In this document: in pieces, positions 53,424-62,098 of the stretch | Layout: each line of letters opens with the position of its first letter | How positions within the stretch are numbered: the first letter of the stretch is position 1 | NCBI GenBank assembly: GCA_002501065.1 | Contig: DLRK01000014.1 | Location: forward strand, 682-64,681 | DNA: 64,000 nucleotides | Source of the DNA: Akkermansiaceae bacterium UBA7890 | Lineage (GTDB): Bacteria > Verrucomicrobiota > Verrucomicrobiia > Verrucomicrobiales > Akkermansiaceae | Direction: 5' to 3' | Notes under the pieces: generated by a model | What the model saw: only the letters and a program-made list of their open reading frames with translations | The model's database searches: none | Told to the model about the DNA's origin: nothing | Program-made: the position numbers and the translations under genes

Positions 53424-53939
53424 GTGTTGCTACGCGTTTTGACATTCATAACCCTGGTTGCCGCCTCCCTTTCCGGGCAGGCGGCGACTACGGTTTATCA
53501 GAAACCCTCTGAATTCATCCGTTCAGCCTGCGGGGGGCGGATCCCCTCGACCAGGATGCTCACCCTGACGGCGGCTCACCAGGACCGCATCAAGCGTCTG
53601 CTGGGCCATGCCTACCGGCCTTCGCGGGTGCGCTACTGGACTTCCGGGAGCAGGATGGTGGTGATCCTGGATGAAATCGGTAAGACCCAGCCAATAACCA
53701 CGGGATTCGTGTTGAGAGAGGGAAAGATCGAGCAGGTCAAGCTCCTGATCTACCGTGAGACAATCGGAGCGGAGACGCGGGGCACATCCTTCACGAACCA
53801 GTTCAAGGGCGTGACGCTGGGATCAAATGGAAAACTGAGCCGTCGCATCAACAACATTGCGGGAGCCACCTTGTCGGTGAGGGCCTTGACCGAGCTGGGG
53901 CGGGTTGCTATTTATCTCGAACAGATTCGGCCCAGATGA
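53424..53939 (+). CDS. Secreted FMN-binding-domain protein, candidate covalent flavoprotein
   Basis: A 171-residue exported protein starting at GTG 53424, 14 bases after the porin stop. The signal peptide is LTFITLVAASLSGQA. The C-terminal FMN_bind domain has TGFVLREGKIEQVKLLIYRE and ends in the flavin acceptor motif region NNIAGATLSVRALTELG. The usual motif is SGAT-x-T with FMN on the last Thr; here that position is Ser151 and the first Ser is Ala146. ApbE two genes downstream is the transferase that would attach FMN. A periplasmic electron carrier fed by the PepSY membrane protein is the inference. The motif changes leave the covalent link uncertain. Confidence 0.78.
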   Translation: MLLRVLTFITLVAASLSGQAATTVYQKPSEFIRSACGGRIPSTRMLTLTAAHQDRIKRLLGHAYRPSRVRYWTSGSRMVVILDEIGKTQPITTGFVLREGKIEQVKLLIYRETIGAETRGTSFTNQFKGVTLGSNGKLSRRINNIAGATLSVRALTELGRVAIYLEQIRPR

Positions 53940-53945
53940 ATTGAG

Positions 53946-54695
53946 ATGTGCGGGGAGCGGCCCAGGAAGAAGCGTCGGAAGTGGAGTCCGCGCCAATGGC
54001 ATCGTTATCTGGGTGCGATACTCGCGCTTCCACTGCTCTGGCTTGCCGTGACCGGGCTGCTCCTGCACCACCAGGAGGCACTGGGGTTCGACCGGAAAAT
54101 GGTGAAATCCACCGGGCTTCTGAGGCGCTACGACCAGATTCCTGATGGCAATCCGACCGTGACCTCCGCCGGGCGCTTTACGATCTCGGGGTGGGGCGGG
54201 ATGCTTTTCGTGGACAACAGGATCCTGGAGGAGAGTGGAGTGCTGGTCGGGGCGGTTGCCCGGCCGAAGGAACTGGTCATTGCCACTACCAGCGAGGTGT
54301 TTGTCTACGATTCACAGGGAGGCTATCTGGATCGCCTTGGGGAGGAGTCTCTCCCGGCCGTGCCCATCGAGAGGATAGGCCTTGATGATTCCCACCGGGT
54401 GCACCTGCAGAGCAGTGCCGATCATCATGTTCTGGGCCAGAATCTCCTCGATTTCGAGACTGCGCCCGTGGAGAGCACGGTGGAATGGAATGCATTGCAG
54501 GCGGGCCCGGAGGAGAAGGCCACCTTGCAGCAGGTCCTGATGGAGAATGCCGAGTTCACCTGGTCGCGGGTGATCACGGACCTGCATAGCGGAAGCCTGA
54601 TGGGAAAGATTGGCCGTTTCCTCGTTGATCTGACCGGGATCGCGGTGATTATTCTCACCCTCTTTGGCGTTTGCCTCCTCTTCAAACGGAACTGA
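53946..54695 (+). CDS. PepSY-associated transmembrane protein
   Basis: A 249-residue membrane protein. The N terminus has RKWSPRQWHRYLGAILALPLLWLAVTGLLLHH, with the Trp-His-Arg-x-Leu/Gly pattern of PepSY_TM proteins, and the C terminus has FTWSRVITDLHSGSLMGKIGRFLVDLTG followed by a second helix (VIILTLFGVCLLF). The pair of helices and the His residues could bind heme and pass electrons from the cytoplasmic membrane to the exported FMN-binding protein. The loop of about 150 residues faces the periplasm. It lies 6 bases after that gene and ends 1 base before apbE. Confidence 0.82.
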   Translation: MCGERPRKKRRKWSPRQWHRYLGAILALPLLWLAVTGLLLHHQEALGFDRKMVKSTGLLRRYDQIPDGNPTVTSAGRFTISGWGGMLFVDNRILEESGVLVGAVARPKELVIATTSEVFVYDSQGGYLDRLGEESLPAVPIERIGLDDSHRVHLQSSADHHVLGQNLLDFETAPVESTVEWNALQAGPEEKATLQQVLMENAEFTWSRVITDLHSGSLMGKIGRFLVDLTGIAVIILTLFGVCLLFKRN

Positions 54696-54696
54696 C

Positions 54697-55635
54697 ATGA
54701 AACGACGACGTTCCCTTTCGATCCTGGCCGGGGTCACCGCCGCCTCCCTTGCGGGCACCAGTTGCCGGACACGGCAGAATTTCCAGATAACGCGGTGGCG
54801 GGGCGTCCTCTTCAGTGCCGAGGTGGATCTGGCCGTTCACGACCTGCCCGTGGGTGAAGCGGAGGAGTTGATCGCCCGCTGTGTCTCGGAAATGCAGCGG
54901 TTGGAGGCGCTGTTTTCACTCTACCTTCCGGACTCCTCCCTCTGCCAGCTCAACCGCGAGGGGCGGCTGGGAAATCCGCCGGGAGAACTGGTGAACCTTG
55001 TGAGGAAATCGTTGGTTGTAGCGGAACGGTCGGGGGGCATCTTTGATCCCACCGTGCAACCCTACTGGCAGTGGCTGCGCGAGGTGGTGGAGGCTGGAGA
55101 CGGGATTGATCCTGCCGAGCAGGTCCGTCAGTTGTCCCGGGTTGATTACCGGCAGGTCCGCTGTGCGGCGGAGGAGGTGAGTTTCGGGAAGAGTGGCATG
55201 GCGATGACCTTCAATGGCATCGCCCAGGGCTGGATTACGGACCGGGCCTGTGAACTGCTGCGGGAGTCGGGAGCTCGACACTGCCTGGTGAATCTGGGCG
55301 AATTCTATGCCCTGGGAGGGCAATGCTCCGGGCAGGATTGGCTGGTGGGTTTGCGTGGACTGGCGGGGGAGGAGGTGTCCCTGCGAAATCGCGCTCTGGC
55401 CGTCTCCTCGGGTTCGGGATTTTATTTTGGCACGGGAGCCGGCAGGAACCATCTCATTGATCCGAGAAGCGGAGCCTGCGCGGAAGATCGACGAGTGGTG
55501 GCGGTGACAGCCGGGGAGGCCTGCCTCGCCGATGCGCTCTCCACGGCGTGTGCCGTGATGGGTGATGAGGAAGCCCGAGCTCTCATTGCGAAATGGGAGG
55601 GCGTGGATCTGGCCATTCACCGGTCTCCGGCCTGA
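54697..55635 (+). CDS. apbE: FAD:protein FMN transferase (ApbE)
   Basis: The ATG at 54697 gives 312 residues starting MKRRRSLSILAGVTAASLAG, a likely lipoprotein-type signal with Cys in AGTSC. The ApbE fold is shown by MQRLEALFSLYLPDSSLCQLN, GIFDPTVQPYW, VNLGEFYALGG, AVSSGSGFYFG and HLIDPRSG with VTAGEACLADALSTACAVMG. ApbE splits FAD and attaches FMN to Thr or Ser of an exported partner, here most likely the FMN-binding protein two genes upstream. It is the last gene of the porin-flavin operon. A hairpin at 55697-55720 follows, shared with the convergent gene. Confidence 0.9.
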   Translation: MKRRRSLSILAGVTAASLAGTSCRTRQNFQITRWRGVLFSAEVDLAVHDLPVGEAEELIARCVSEMQRLEALFSLYLPDSSLCQLNREGRLGNPPGELVNLVRKSLVVAERSGGIFDPTVQPYWQWLREVVEAGDGIDPAEQVRQLSRVDYRQVRCAAEEVSFGKSGMAMTFNGIAQGWITDRACELLRESGARHCLVNLGEFYALGGQCSGQDWLVGLRGLAGEEVSLRNRALAVSSGSGFYFGTGAGRNHLIDPRSGACAEDRRVVAVTAGEACLADALSTACAVMGDEEARALIAKWEGVDLAIHRSPA

Positions 55636-55696
55636 GCGGCCAGGGTCTGGATGGAAGCGCGCCCGTGCTGGGATTCCTGACGGGCGGCACGAGAAA

Positions 55697-55720
55697 CGCA
55701 GGCAGGTGAGCCTGCCTGCG
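55697..55720. terminator. Perfect hairpin between apbE and the BI-1 gene
   Basis: A perfect 10-bp GC-rich inverted repeat (55697-55706, 55711-55720) with a 4-base loop sits between two convergent genes. On the minus strand it is followed by a short T-rich tract, so it best serves the BI-1 gene as an intrinsic terminator and may also help stop the apbE transcript. Confidence 0.65.
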
Positions 55721-55747
55721 CGATTGAGGGAAATACAGGGCTGGGGC

Positions 55748-56470
55748 CTAGTCGCTGCCCCGGAGGATGATGAGAATACGCAGGACGTACCAGAAGAGCA
55801 GAGCCACGCTGGCAAAGAGGCCGAGAGCGGCTGCCACATACTGTTCCGTGCCGTAGTGGTGGATGATGTTACTGGTGCTGTAGAGGATCGAGATGGAGGC
55901 GAGAAGGACCATGGCACCGGAGAAGAGGAGGCCGAGATTGAAGCCCATGAAGATGGAGACCACGATGATGCCGAGGGCCACCAGGAAACCGACCTTGAGA
56001 ATGCCTCCGAGGAAGGAGAAGTCCTTTTTGGTGGTGAAGGCGATGAGGGTCAGTCCGGCAAACATGGTGCCGGTAATGATGGCGGCCTGCCCGATGATTT
56101 CGGGGGCATTGAGGAATCTGGGACTGGCAGCGATGAGCAGAAGCGGAAGAAAGATCACGGCCTGGGCGACCACGTAGAGGCCGAGTCCCGCATATTGCAT
56201 TCCCTTGCTGGCCGAGGTGAGCGCCCACTTGTTGGCCAGCCAGGAGACCACCATGAAGCCGCCGAGGACGATGAGCCAGCTGTAGGGGCTGCGGGCCAGG
56301 AGGCTCATGACCTTGTTATCGATCCCGGGAATCTGGAAGAGGAGGAACTCGATTGCGACGAACGCACCGATTGCGGCGGCCAGGTGTCCGTAGGTCCGGC
56401 GGATGAAGGTGGCCCGCACATCCTCGGGCGCGGCGGCCACGACGTAGGGATTCTGATAACTTTCAAACAT
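55748..56470 (-). CDS. Bax inhibitor-1 / YccA-family membrane protein
   Basis: A 240-residue protein with seven predicted hydrophobic helices (for example HLAAAIGAFVAIEFLLFQIP, YSWLIVLGGFMVVSWLANKW, GIIVVSIFMGFNLGLLFSG). RATFIRRTYGHLAAA near the start and the late SISILYSTSNIIHHYGTEQYVAAA block, with the conserved Asp-less 'STSNIIHHY' of bacterial relatives, fit BI-1/YccA. The family is linked to calcium leak and membrane-protease control (FtsH in E. coli YccA). It has its own promoter candidate at 56502-56530 and is divergent from the helicase gene. Confidence 0.88.
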   Translation of the reverse strand: MFESYQNPYVVAAAPEDVRATFIRRTYGHLAAAIGAFVAIEFLLFQIPGIDNKVMSLLARSPYSWLIVLGGFMVVSWLANKWALTSASKGMQYAGLGLYVVAQAVIFLPLLLIAASPRFLNAPEIIGQAAIITGTMFAGLTLIAFTTKKDFSFLGGILKVGFLVALGIIVVSIFMGFNLGLLFSGAMVLLASISILYSTSNIIHHYGTEQYVAAALGLFASVALLFWYVLRILIILRGSD

Positions 56471-56501
56471 GGTATTGGTGATGGGTTGCTACCCGGAGCG
56501 C

Positions 56502-56530
56502 ATCTTAGTGCTCCTTTCATGAGAGTGCAA
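56502..56530 (-). promoter_or_regulatory. Candidate sigma-70 promoter for the BI-1 gene
   Basis: Read on the minus strand, TTGCAC (56530-56525) and TAAGAT (56507-56502) are exactly 17 bases apart and end 31 bases before the start codon. This is the best -35/-10 pair found in the window. The rest of the 391-bp divergent gap (56471-56861) shows no gene. Confidence 0.5.
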
Positions 56531-56861
56531 GAGGCAGCAAATGCGGGTGAGGGTTCTTTTTACGTTAAAAGGGCCGTTTAGACCACCATGAGCAGCTGGC
56601 GTTGAAAATTCACGAATTTTTGACGGAGAGGGGGGAGGGCTGGGAATCCTGGTCTTCTTCATATCGTTCACACCCGGATGCCGGGGCTGTGACTGCTGTG
56701 CTCATGGGTGGCAAGGCTGGCTCCGCATTCGCCGGAATATTGGACCGTCGGTCTTGCCGCCCTCCCTTACTCCATGCCGGGGCCCGGGAGAAATTTTTGC
56801 CTGGTTTCATATTCCACTTTCCCCGGTGCGTTGGCTCCGTCAGCTTCTCCATCAGGACCAG

Positions 56862-58868
56862 ATGGGCAGGGGACCGGGCAAGGGATCGTTGAGGGCGGGG
56901 TTGAATGAGGCCCAGGCCGAAGCGGTGCAGAGTACCGAGGGCCCGGTCCTTATCCTGGCCGGGGCGGGAACGGGCAAGACCCGCACCGTGATCTTCCGCA
57001 TCGCCAACCTGCTGGAGAAAGGGGCTGAACCCCGCAACATCCTGGCGGTGACCTTCACCAACAAGGCGGCCTGCGAGATGCGGGAGCGGGTGGGTGGAAT
57101 GGTGCGCCGCGAAGCGGCGGAGGAAATGACGGTGTCCACCTTTCATTCCCTCTGTGTGCGCATTCTGCGGGTGCACGCGGGGCTGCTGGGTTACAACACG
57201 AATTTCAGCATCGCGGCGGGGAGTGACCGGGACGGCCTGATCAAACAGCTCATCGTCCGGCACGGAGGGGCGAAACAGAAGATCCAGGCCTGGGATGTTG
57301 CCTCGGCGGTGTCCCGGCAGAAGAATTCCGGGATGCCGGTGGGGGAGATTCCCGACGATCTCATCCGGACGGTGGCAATGAGTTACCAGCGCGAGTTGCG
57401 TGCGCGCAATGCGCTCGATTTCGATGACCTGCTCGTCCTGGCGGAGCAGGCGCTGCGCGAATTCAAGGAGGCGCGTGACTACTGGCGGGAGCGCTACCAC
57501 TACGTGACGGTGGATGAGTTCCAGGATACCAACGGATTGCAGATGGACCTGCTCATGCAGCTCGTCGGGCCGCCCCACAACTTGTGCGTGGTGGGTGACG
57601 ACGACCAGAGTATCTATGGCTGGCGGGGGGCGCAGGTGAGCAACATCCTGCAGTTTGGGCATTTTTTCCCGGACCCGAAGGTTGTGCGACTTGAGAACAA
57701 CTACCGGAGTACGGAGGCCATTCTGAGCGTTGCCAATGAGTTGATCCGGAACAGTCCCTCCCGGCACGAGAAGACCCTGCGGGCCACCATCAGGGGTGGG
57801 GAGAAGGTGGCGCTCATGGCTCTCCCGGGTGATGAGGAGGAGGCCTTCTGGGTGGCCGGGGAAATCCGGCGCGCCCTGGCCGGGAAGAACGGGCGCTGGG
57901 AGGACTTTGCGGTCCTCTTCCGGACCAATACCCACATCCGGAAGGTGGAGCAGATTTTCCGACAGGAGGAGATCCCCTACCGCCTGGTTGGTGCGCAGAG
58001 TTTCTTCGACCGGCGGGAGGTGCGTGATGTGCTGGCCTACCTGCAGGTGCTCGCCAATCCGCGGGCGGATGTGGCTCTCCTGCGGATCCTGAACACGCCG
58101 CCGCGGGGGATCGGAGCCAACACCGCGATGCTGCTGCTGGAGCACTGCCGTGAACATGGCGTGCAGAGCTGGGCAGCGATGAAGGACGAGTCCTTCACCG
58201 GGCAGCTGTCCGCCAGGGGGGCGGGAGCGGTGCGGTCCTTCGTGGAGTTGATCGAGGGATTTTCCTCGCGGTTCAGGGGCGCCGGGGATCGGGTGGGGGA
58301 AGCCCTGCACGAACTGCTCCAGGAGATCGACTACCTCTCATGGCTCATGCGTTCCTGCCGGACGGAGGAAGAACGGGAGCAGCGTCGGGAGGCGGTGGGC
58401 GAGGTGGGGGTGGCTCTGACCGACGCCATGAAAAGGGGCAGGAGCCTGCAGGAGTTTCTCGACGAGGCTGCCCTTGACGCAGAGCCGGAGGAGGAACTTG
58501 AGCAGAAATCGGGGGTTACCCTGATCACCCTGCACGCCTCGAAGGGACTGGAGTTTCCGGTGGTGTTCCTGGTGGGACTGGAGGAGGGGGTGCTGCCACA
58601 CTGGCGAAGTACGGAAGAGGGAACGAGGGACGAGGAGCGCCGCTTGTTGTACGTGGGGATTACAAGGGCGCAGAAGCAGCTCTTCCTGAGTTATTGTGCT
58701 TTGCGCAGGAAGTATGGCGAACTGGTGCGATGCGATCCAAGCTCCTTCCTGGAGGAACTGGGTGAGGAGTGGATCGTGGAGCGCGATTACGTGGAAGAGA
58801 TGAATGCCCTCGCCGACGATGATGACGTAAATGATTTCTTCGGCAACATGAGGGCGCTCCTGGACTGA
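56862..58868 (+). CDS. UvrD/PcrA-type superfamily 1 DNA helicase
   Basis: The ATG at 56862 gives 668 residues beginning shortly before the Q-like motif LNEAQAEAV; the longer frame from a TTG at 56754 adds no family sequence. Motifs in order: Walker A AGAGTGKTRT, Ia AVTFTNKAACEM, II TVDEFQDTN, III GDDDQSIYGWRGA, IV ENNYRST, V TLHASKGLEFPVVFLVG and VI RRLLYVGITRAQKQL. This is a complete 3'-5' DNA helicase of the Rep/PcrA/UvrD group, acting in repair and replication restart. It lacks the long C-terminal tail of some UvrD proteins. It precedes the four-gene membrane cluster by 123 bases. Confidence 0.93.
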   Translation: MGRGPGKGSLRAGLNEAQAEAVQSTEGPVLILAGAGTGKTRTVIFRIANLLEKGAEPRNILAVTFTNKAACEMRERVGGMVRREAAEEMTVSTFHSLCVRILRVHAGLLGYNTNFSIAAGSDRDGLIKQLIVRHGGAKQKIQAWDVASAVSRQKNSGMPVGEIPDDLIRTVAMSYQRELRARNALDFDDLLVLAEQALREFKEARDYWRERYHYVTVDEFQDTNGLQMDLLMQLVGPPHNLCVVGDDDQSIYGWRGAQVSNILQFGHFFPDPKVVRLENNYRSTEAILSVANELIRNSPSRHEKTLRATIRGGEKVALMALPGDEEEAFWVAGEIRRALAGKNGRWEDFAVLFRTNTHIRKVEQIFRQEEIPYRLVGAQSFFDRREVRDVLAYLQVLANPRADVALLRILNTPPRGIGANTAMLLLEHCREHGVQSWAAMKDESFTGQLSARGAGAVRSFVELIEGFSSRFRGAGDRVGEALHELLQEIDYLSWLMRSCRTEEEREQRREAVGEVGVALTDAMKRGRSLQEFLDEAALDAEPEEELEQKSGVTLITLHASKGLEFPVVFLVGLEEGVLPHWRSTEEGTRDEERRLLYVGITRAQKQLFLSYCALRRKYGELVRCDPSSFLEELGEEWIVERDYVEEMNALADDDDVNDFFGNMRALLD

Positions 58869-58991
58869 CACCCGGATCCCGGATAAAGTGGGCTTCTTGC
58901 TGCGTCAGAGGCAACAGTTCGGCTTGCCGCCTGCGTATGGTAGTGGTGTCCAGGGGGGCTCGCCTGAGAAGAGAGGAGACCCAGATTTAAG

Positions 58992-60347
58992 TTGCTGATA
59001 TTAAGGAGGGCGCTAGCCTTCGGGCTCGTGGCTCAGCTCCCACCACCAACTGGCCCACCGGAAGATTCCGGGCCTCGCAAGTCGGCCCTTCCCCAACCGG
59101 ATGAGTCTTCGGGCAAGTTGCAGCGGCATGTGCCGATGTGGGATGCTGCTCGTCGTCTCCGGGATAAGAAATCCTCTCGGAAGGGGGATCTCCCTTCCGG
59201 TGACGATCCGCTGAGCGAGAAGGAGCTTTTTGACGAAGAACTTGAGGATCTGAATCTCTCCGGCGCAAAGCCGGAAGCTTCCGGGAGGGCCGTGAGCAGT
59301 TCATCCCCGATCGAGCCTGCCAAGATTAAACCGGAGCCCCGTGTGCTTGGAGCGCAGGGCAGTCGGGGGGGGAGCACCCCTCCGGATGGGTCTGCCCCGG
59401 ACGATCTTCCGGTCTCGTCGCGATCAGTGAGTGTTCCGAGGCGCATTCCCGAATCAGGTCTGCAACGGCACTACAGAGGTGAGGCGAAGCAGGAAGCCGA
59501 CTGGATGGGAAGCCAGGTGTTGTCCTTGTGGTGGGTACTGGCCGGAGCGTTATGCATTGTTGTCCTCTGGGTGTTCCTGAGTGGTAGTTTCAATATTCCA
59601 GTCAAGCCAACCTTGCTGGAGGAACCGGAACGGTTGACGATGAATGACGATCTGAGCGATGTTCCAATTGCGGACTTCGTTGCCAGGGCCGATGAGATCC
59701 TGCCCGAGGTCGCAGATCTTCTGGAGAAGGTGAATTCCGCAGAGGGTCCGGAGCTGGCCAAGCTCATTCGCGGGGGTGAAGAGTCCCGGCTACGAAGACT
59801 GGCATGGTTGGAACGTGAGCCGGTTCCCACTCGTCATCACCCACTCACCACTCGTCAACTTCACGCAGCCTCGGCCAGGAAGCATGCGTATCTCATCATG
59901 GTGGGACAGGATCTGGAGTGGCTGCGGGCGGTGGCCTATTTCACCAAGGAGGGCGACTCCTTCAAGTATGACTGGGAGGCCAGCGAGGGCTACAGTGAGA
60001 TCCTCCCCAGCGAAACAGATCAACTGACCGGTGAGGAGTCGAAGTTGATGCGCTGCATAATCCTGCCTTCGAATTTCTACACGCCTGGTTTCCCGGAAGA
60101 AGAATTCCAGGGTTATACCCTTCATCACAGTGATCCGGGGGAATTCGTATGGGCTTTTGCCCTGCGCAGCAGCGAGGGCAACAAGGGAATAGCGAGTCAC
60201 TTTTCCGGCCCTTTATTTCAGGGCACCGAAGGCCGGGTCACGATCCGGGTCAGAAAGGGCCCTGAAGGGGCACGTTCAAATCAGGTGGAAATTGTGGAAT
60301 TCGTTCACGGGGATTGGTTTACCCCCACGGTCACTCCGGAGCCTTAG
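58992..60347 (+). CDS. Single-pass membrane protein of unknown function, cluster member A
   Basis: Up to 451 residues from TTG 58992; the start is uncertain (GTG 59028 and ATG 59136 are alternatives). The N-terminal 150 residues are disordered, rich in Pro, Ser and charged residues, and have no zinc ribbon. One helix (WWVLAGALCIVVLWVFLSGS) is followed by a 250-residue domain on the far side of the membrane with LRAVAYFTKEGDSFKYDWEA and the ending WFTPTVTPEP. From about residue 153 onward it is nearly the same as member B (60428-61672). I recognise no known family. It is first of four same-strand genes sharing this plan. Confidence 0.75.
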   Translation: MLILRRALAFGLVAQLPPPTGPPEDSGPRKSALPQPDESSGKLQRHVPMWDAARRLRDKKSSRKGDLPSGDDPLSEKELFDEELEDLNLSGAKPEASGRAVSSSSPIEPAKIKPEPRVLGAQGSRGGSTPPDGSAPDDLPVSSRSVSVPRRIPESGLQRHYRGEAKQEADWMGSQVLSLWWVLAGALCIVVLWVFLSGSFNIPVKPTLLEEPERLTMNDDLSDVPIADFVARADEILPEVADLLEKVNSAEGPELAKLIRGGEESRLRRLAWLEREPVPTRHHPLTTRQLHAASARKHAYLIMVGQDLEWLRAVAYFTKEGDSFKYDWEASEGYSEILPSETDQLTGEESKLMRCIILPSNFYTPGFPEEEFQGYTLHHSDPGEFVWAFALRSSEGNKGIASHFSGPLFQGTEGRVTIRVRKGPEGARSNQVEIVEFVHGDWFTPTVTPEP

Positions 60348-62098
60348 GCCGCCTCAAGGCTTGAATGTCATGGGGGAATAGGTGATCGTGAATCTCTCTT
60401 TTTCGCTAGGTCCCATCCCCAAGATTCATGCCTGAAACCTCGCAGGAAGTTTATCACTGCCCATCCTGTGGTGCTCTGGTCTCGGTGGAACTTGATGTTG
60501 ATCGGGTTTGCGGGAAGTGCGGGTATGAATTGGGTAAGTCGTTAGCCATCGCACCCCGCATGGCCGAACAGACGACCGCTACCGCCAAGGGAGCGGTGGT
60601 TCAGCGAAATGCAACCACCCGCCCCCGTCCCGTAGGCCTCGCACCAGCGCCCTCTGATGTGATGGCGGTTGAGGAGGCCAAGGCTGAGAGAAAAACAGAA
60701 TCTCTGCGGCCCACTGACGAGATTGTTTCCGACGAGGGATACAAGAAGATGGCACGGCTTCGCAAGAAGCCCCCCGAATCAGCTCGGCAACGGCACCGCA
60801 GAGGTGAGGCGAAGCAGGAGGATGCCTGGACGGGAAACCAGATGTTGTCCTTGTGGTGGGTGCTGGCCGGAGCGTTATGCATTGTTGTCCTCTGGGTATT
60901 CCTGAGTGGTAGTTTCAATATTCCAGTCAAGCCGGCCTCGCTGGAGGAACCGGATCGGCTGACGATGAACGAGAATCTGAGGGACGTTCCAATTACGGAC
61001 TTCGTTGCCAGGGCCGATGAGATTCTGCCCGAACTCATGGATCTTCTGGATAAGGCGAATTCCGTGGAGGGGCCGGAGTTGGCCAAGTTCATTCGTGGAG
61101 GCGAAGAGTCCCGGCTGCGGCGATTGGCATGGGCGGAGCGTAAGCCGGTGCCCGTCCGTCATTATCCGCTCAGCAAGCGTCAACTTCACGCAGCCTCGGC
61201 CAGGAAGTATGCGTATCTCATCATGGTGGGACTGGACTCGAATCACCTGCGGGCGGTGGCCTACTTCACCAAGGAGGGCGATTCCTTCAAGTACGACTGG
61301 GAGGCCAGCGAGGGCTACAGCGAGATTCTGCCAGGCGAAGTAGATCAACTTACGGGCGAGGAGTCGAAGTTGATGCGTTGCATAGTCAAGCCTTCGAATT
61401 TCTACACTCCCAGTTTTCCGGAAGAAGAATTCCAGGGTTATACGCTTCATCACAGTGATCCGGGGGAATTTGTGTGGGCTTTTGCCCGGCGCAGCAGCGA
61501 GAGCAACAAGAGCATAATGAGTCACTTTAACGGCCGTGTATTCATGGACACCGTAGGACGGGTCACGGTCCGGGTCGCAAAGGGGCCTGAAGGGGCGCGT
61601 TCAAATCAGTTGGAGATTGTGGAATTCGTTCACATCGACTGGTTTGCACCCACGGTCACCCCGGAGCCTTAGCCTACCTCAAGGCTTGAATGTCGCGGGG
61701 TAATAGGTGATTGTGAATATCTCCCTTGGCCGTAGGCCCGTCCCCAAGATTCATGCCTGAAACCTCGCAGGAATTTTATCACTGCCCGTCCTGTGGTGCG
61801 CTGGTCTCGGTGGAGGCCGATGCTGAGCGGGTTTGCGGGGAGTGCGGGTATGAATTGGGTAAGTCGTTAGCCATCACACCTCGCATGGCCGACCAGGCGG
61901 CCGCTACTGCCAAGGGAGCGATGGTTCAGCGGAATGTGAGCACCCGCCGCCATTCCACAGGCCGGGTCGCATTAGTGCCCTCTGATGTGATGACGGTTGA
62001 CGAGGTCAAGGCTGAGAGCAAAACAGACTCTCTGCGGCCCACTGACGAGCTTGTTTCCGACGACGGGCACAAGAAGGTGGTGCGGCGTCGCAAGAAGC
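59450..62098 (+). repeat. Tandem duplication, period 1325 bp, with breakpoints inside two genes
   Basis: Copy 1 (about 59450-60770) holds the C-terminal two thirds of member A, the gap, and the zinc-ribbon N-terminal part of member B. Copy 2 (about 60775-62098) holds the C-terminal part of B, the gap, and the zinc-ribbon part of C. Shared landmarks are exactly 1325 bases apart: GAGGTGAGGCGAAGC at 59476 and 60801, gene ends at 60347 and 61672, ATG at 60428 and 61753. The gaps also match. Copy 2 carries one extra codon near the end. The copies have diverged by many substitutions, so the event is not recent. Confidence 0.88.
60428..61672 (+). CDS. Chimeric zinc-ribbon membrane protein, cluster member B
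   Basis: A 414-residue protein. The N terminus has a zinc ribbon (CPSCGALVSVE...CGKCGYELG, residues 11-37) followed by a basic linker; a single helix (WWVLAGALCIVVLWVFLSGS) leads to a 250-residue outer domain with YFTKEGDSFKYDWEA. The first 115 residues match member C and the rest, from about residue 116 (PESARQRHRRGEA), matches member A. The switch near 60771 is the duplication junction, so B is a fusion of the front of one gene and the back of another. The frame is intact throughout, suggesting it is expressed. The function is unknown. Confidence 0.82.
   Translation: MPETSQEVYHCPSCGALVSVELDVDRVCGKCGYELGKSLAIAPRMAEQTTATAKGAVVQRNATTRPRPVGLAPAPSDVMAVEEAKAERKTESLRPTDEIVSDEGYKKMARLRKKPPESARQRHRRGEAKQEDAWTGNQMLSLWWVLAGALCIVVLWVFLSGSFNIPVKPASLEEPDRLTMNENLRDVPITDFVARADEILPELMDLLDKANSVEGPELAKFIRGGEESRLRRLAWAERKPVPVRHYPLSKRQLHAASARKYAYLIMVGLDSNHLRAVAYFTKEGDSFKYDWEASEGYSEILPGEVDQLTGEESKLMRCIVKPSNFYTPSFPEEEFQGYTLHHSDPGEFVWAFARRSSESNKSIMSHFNGRVFMDTVGRVTVRVAKGPEGARSNQLEIVEFVHIDWFAPTVTPEP

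Noticed and set aside
56610..58310. 566-codon minus-strand frame opposite the helicase
   Set aside because: All seven helicase motifs are on the plus strand; this is a shadow.
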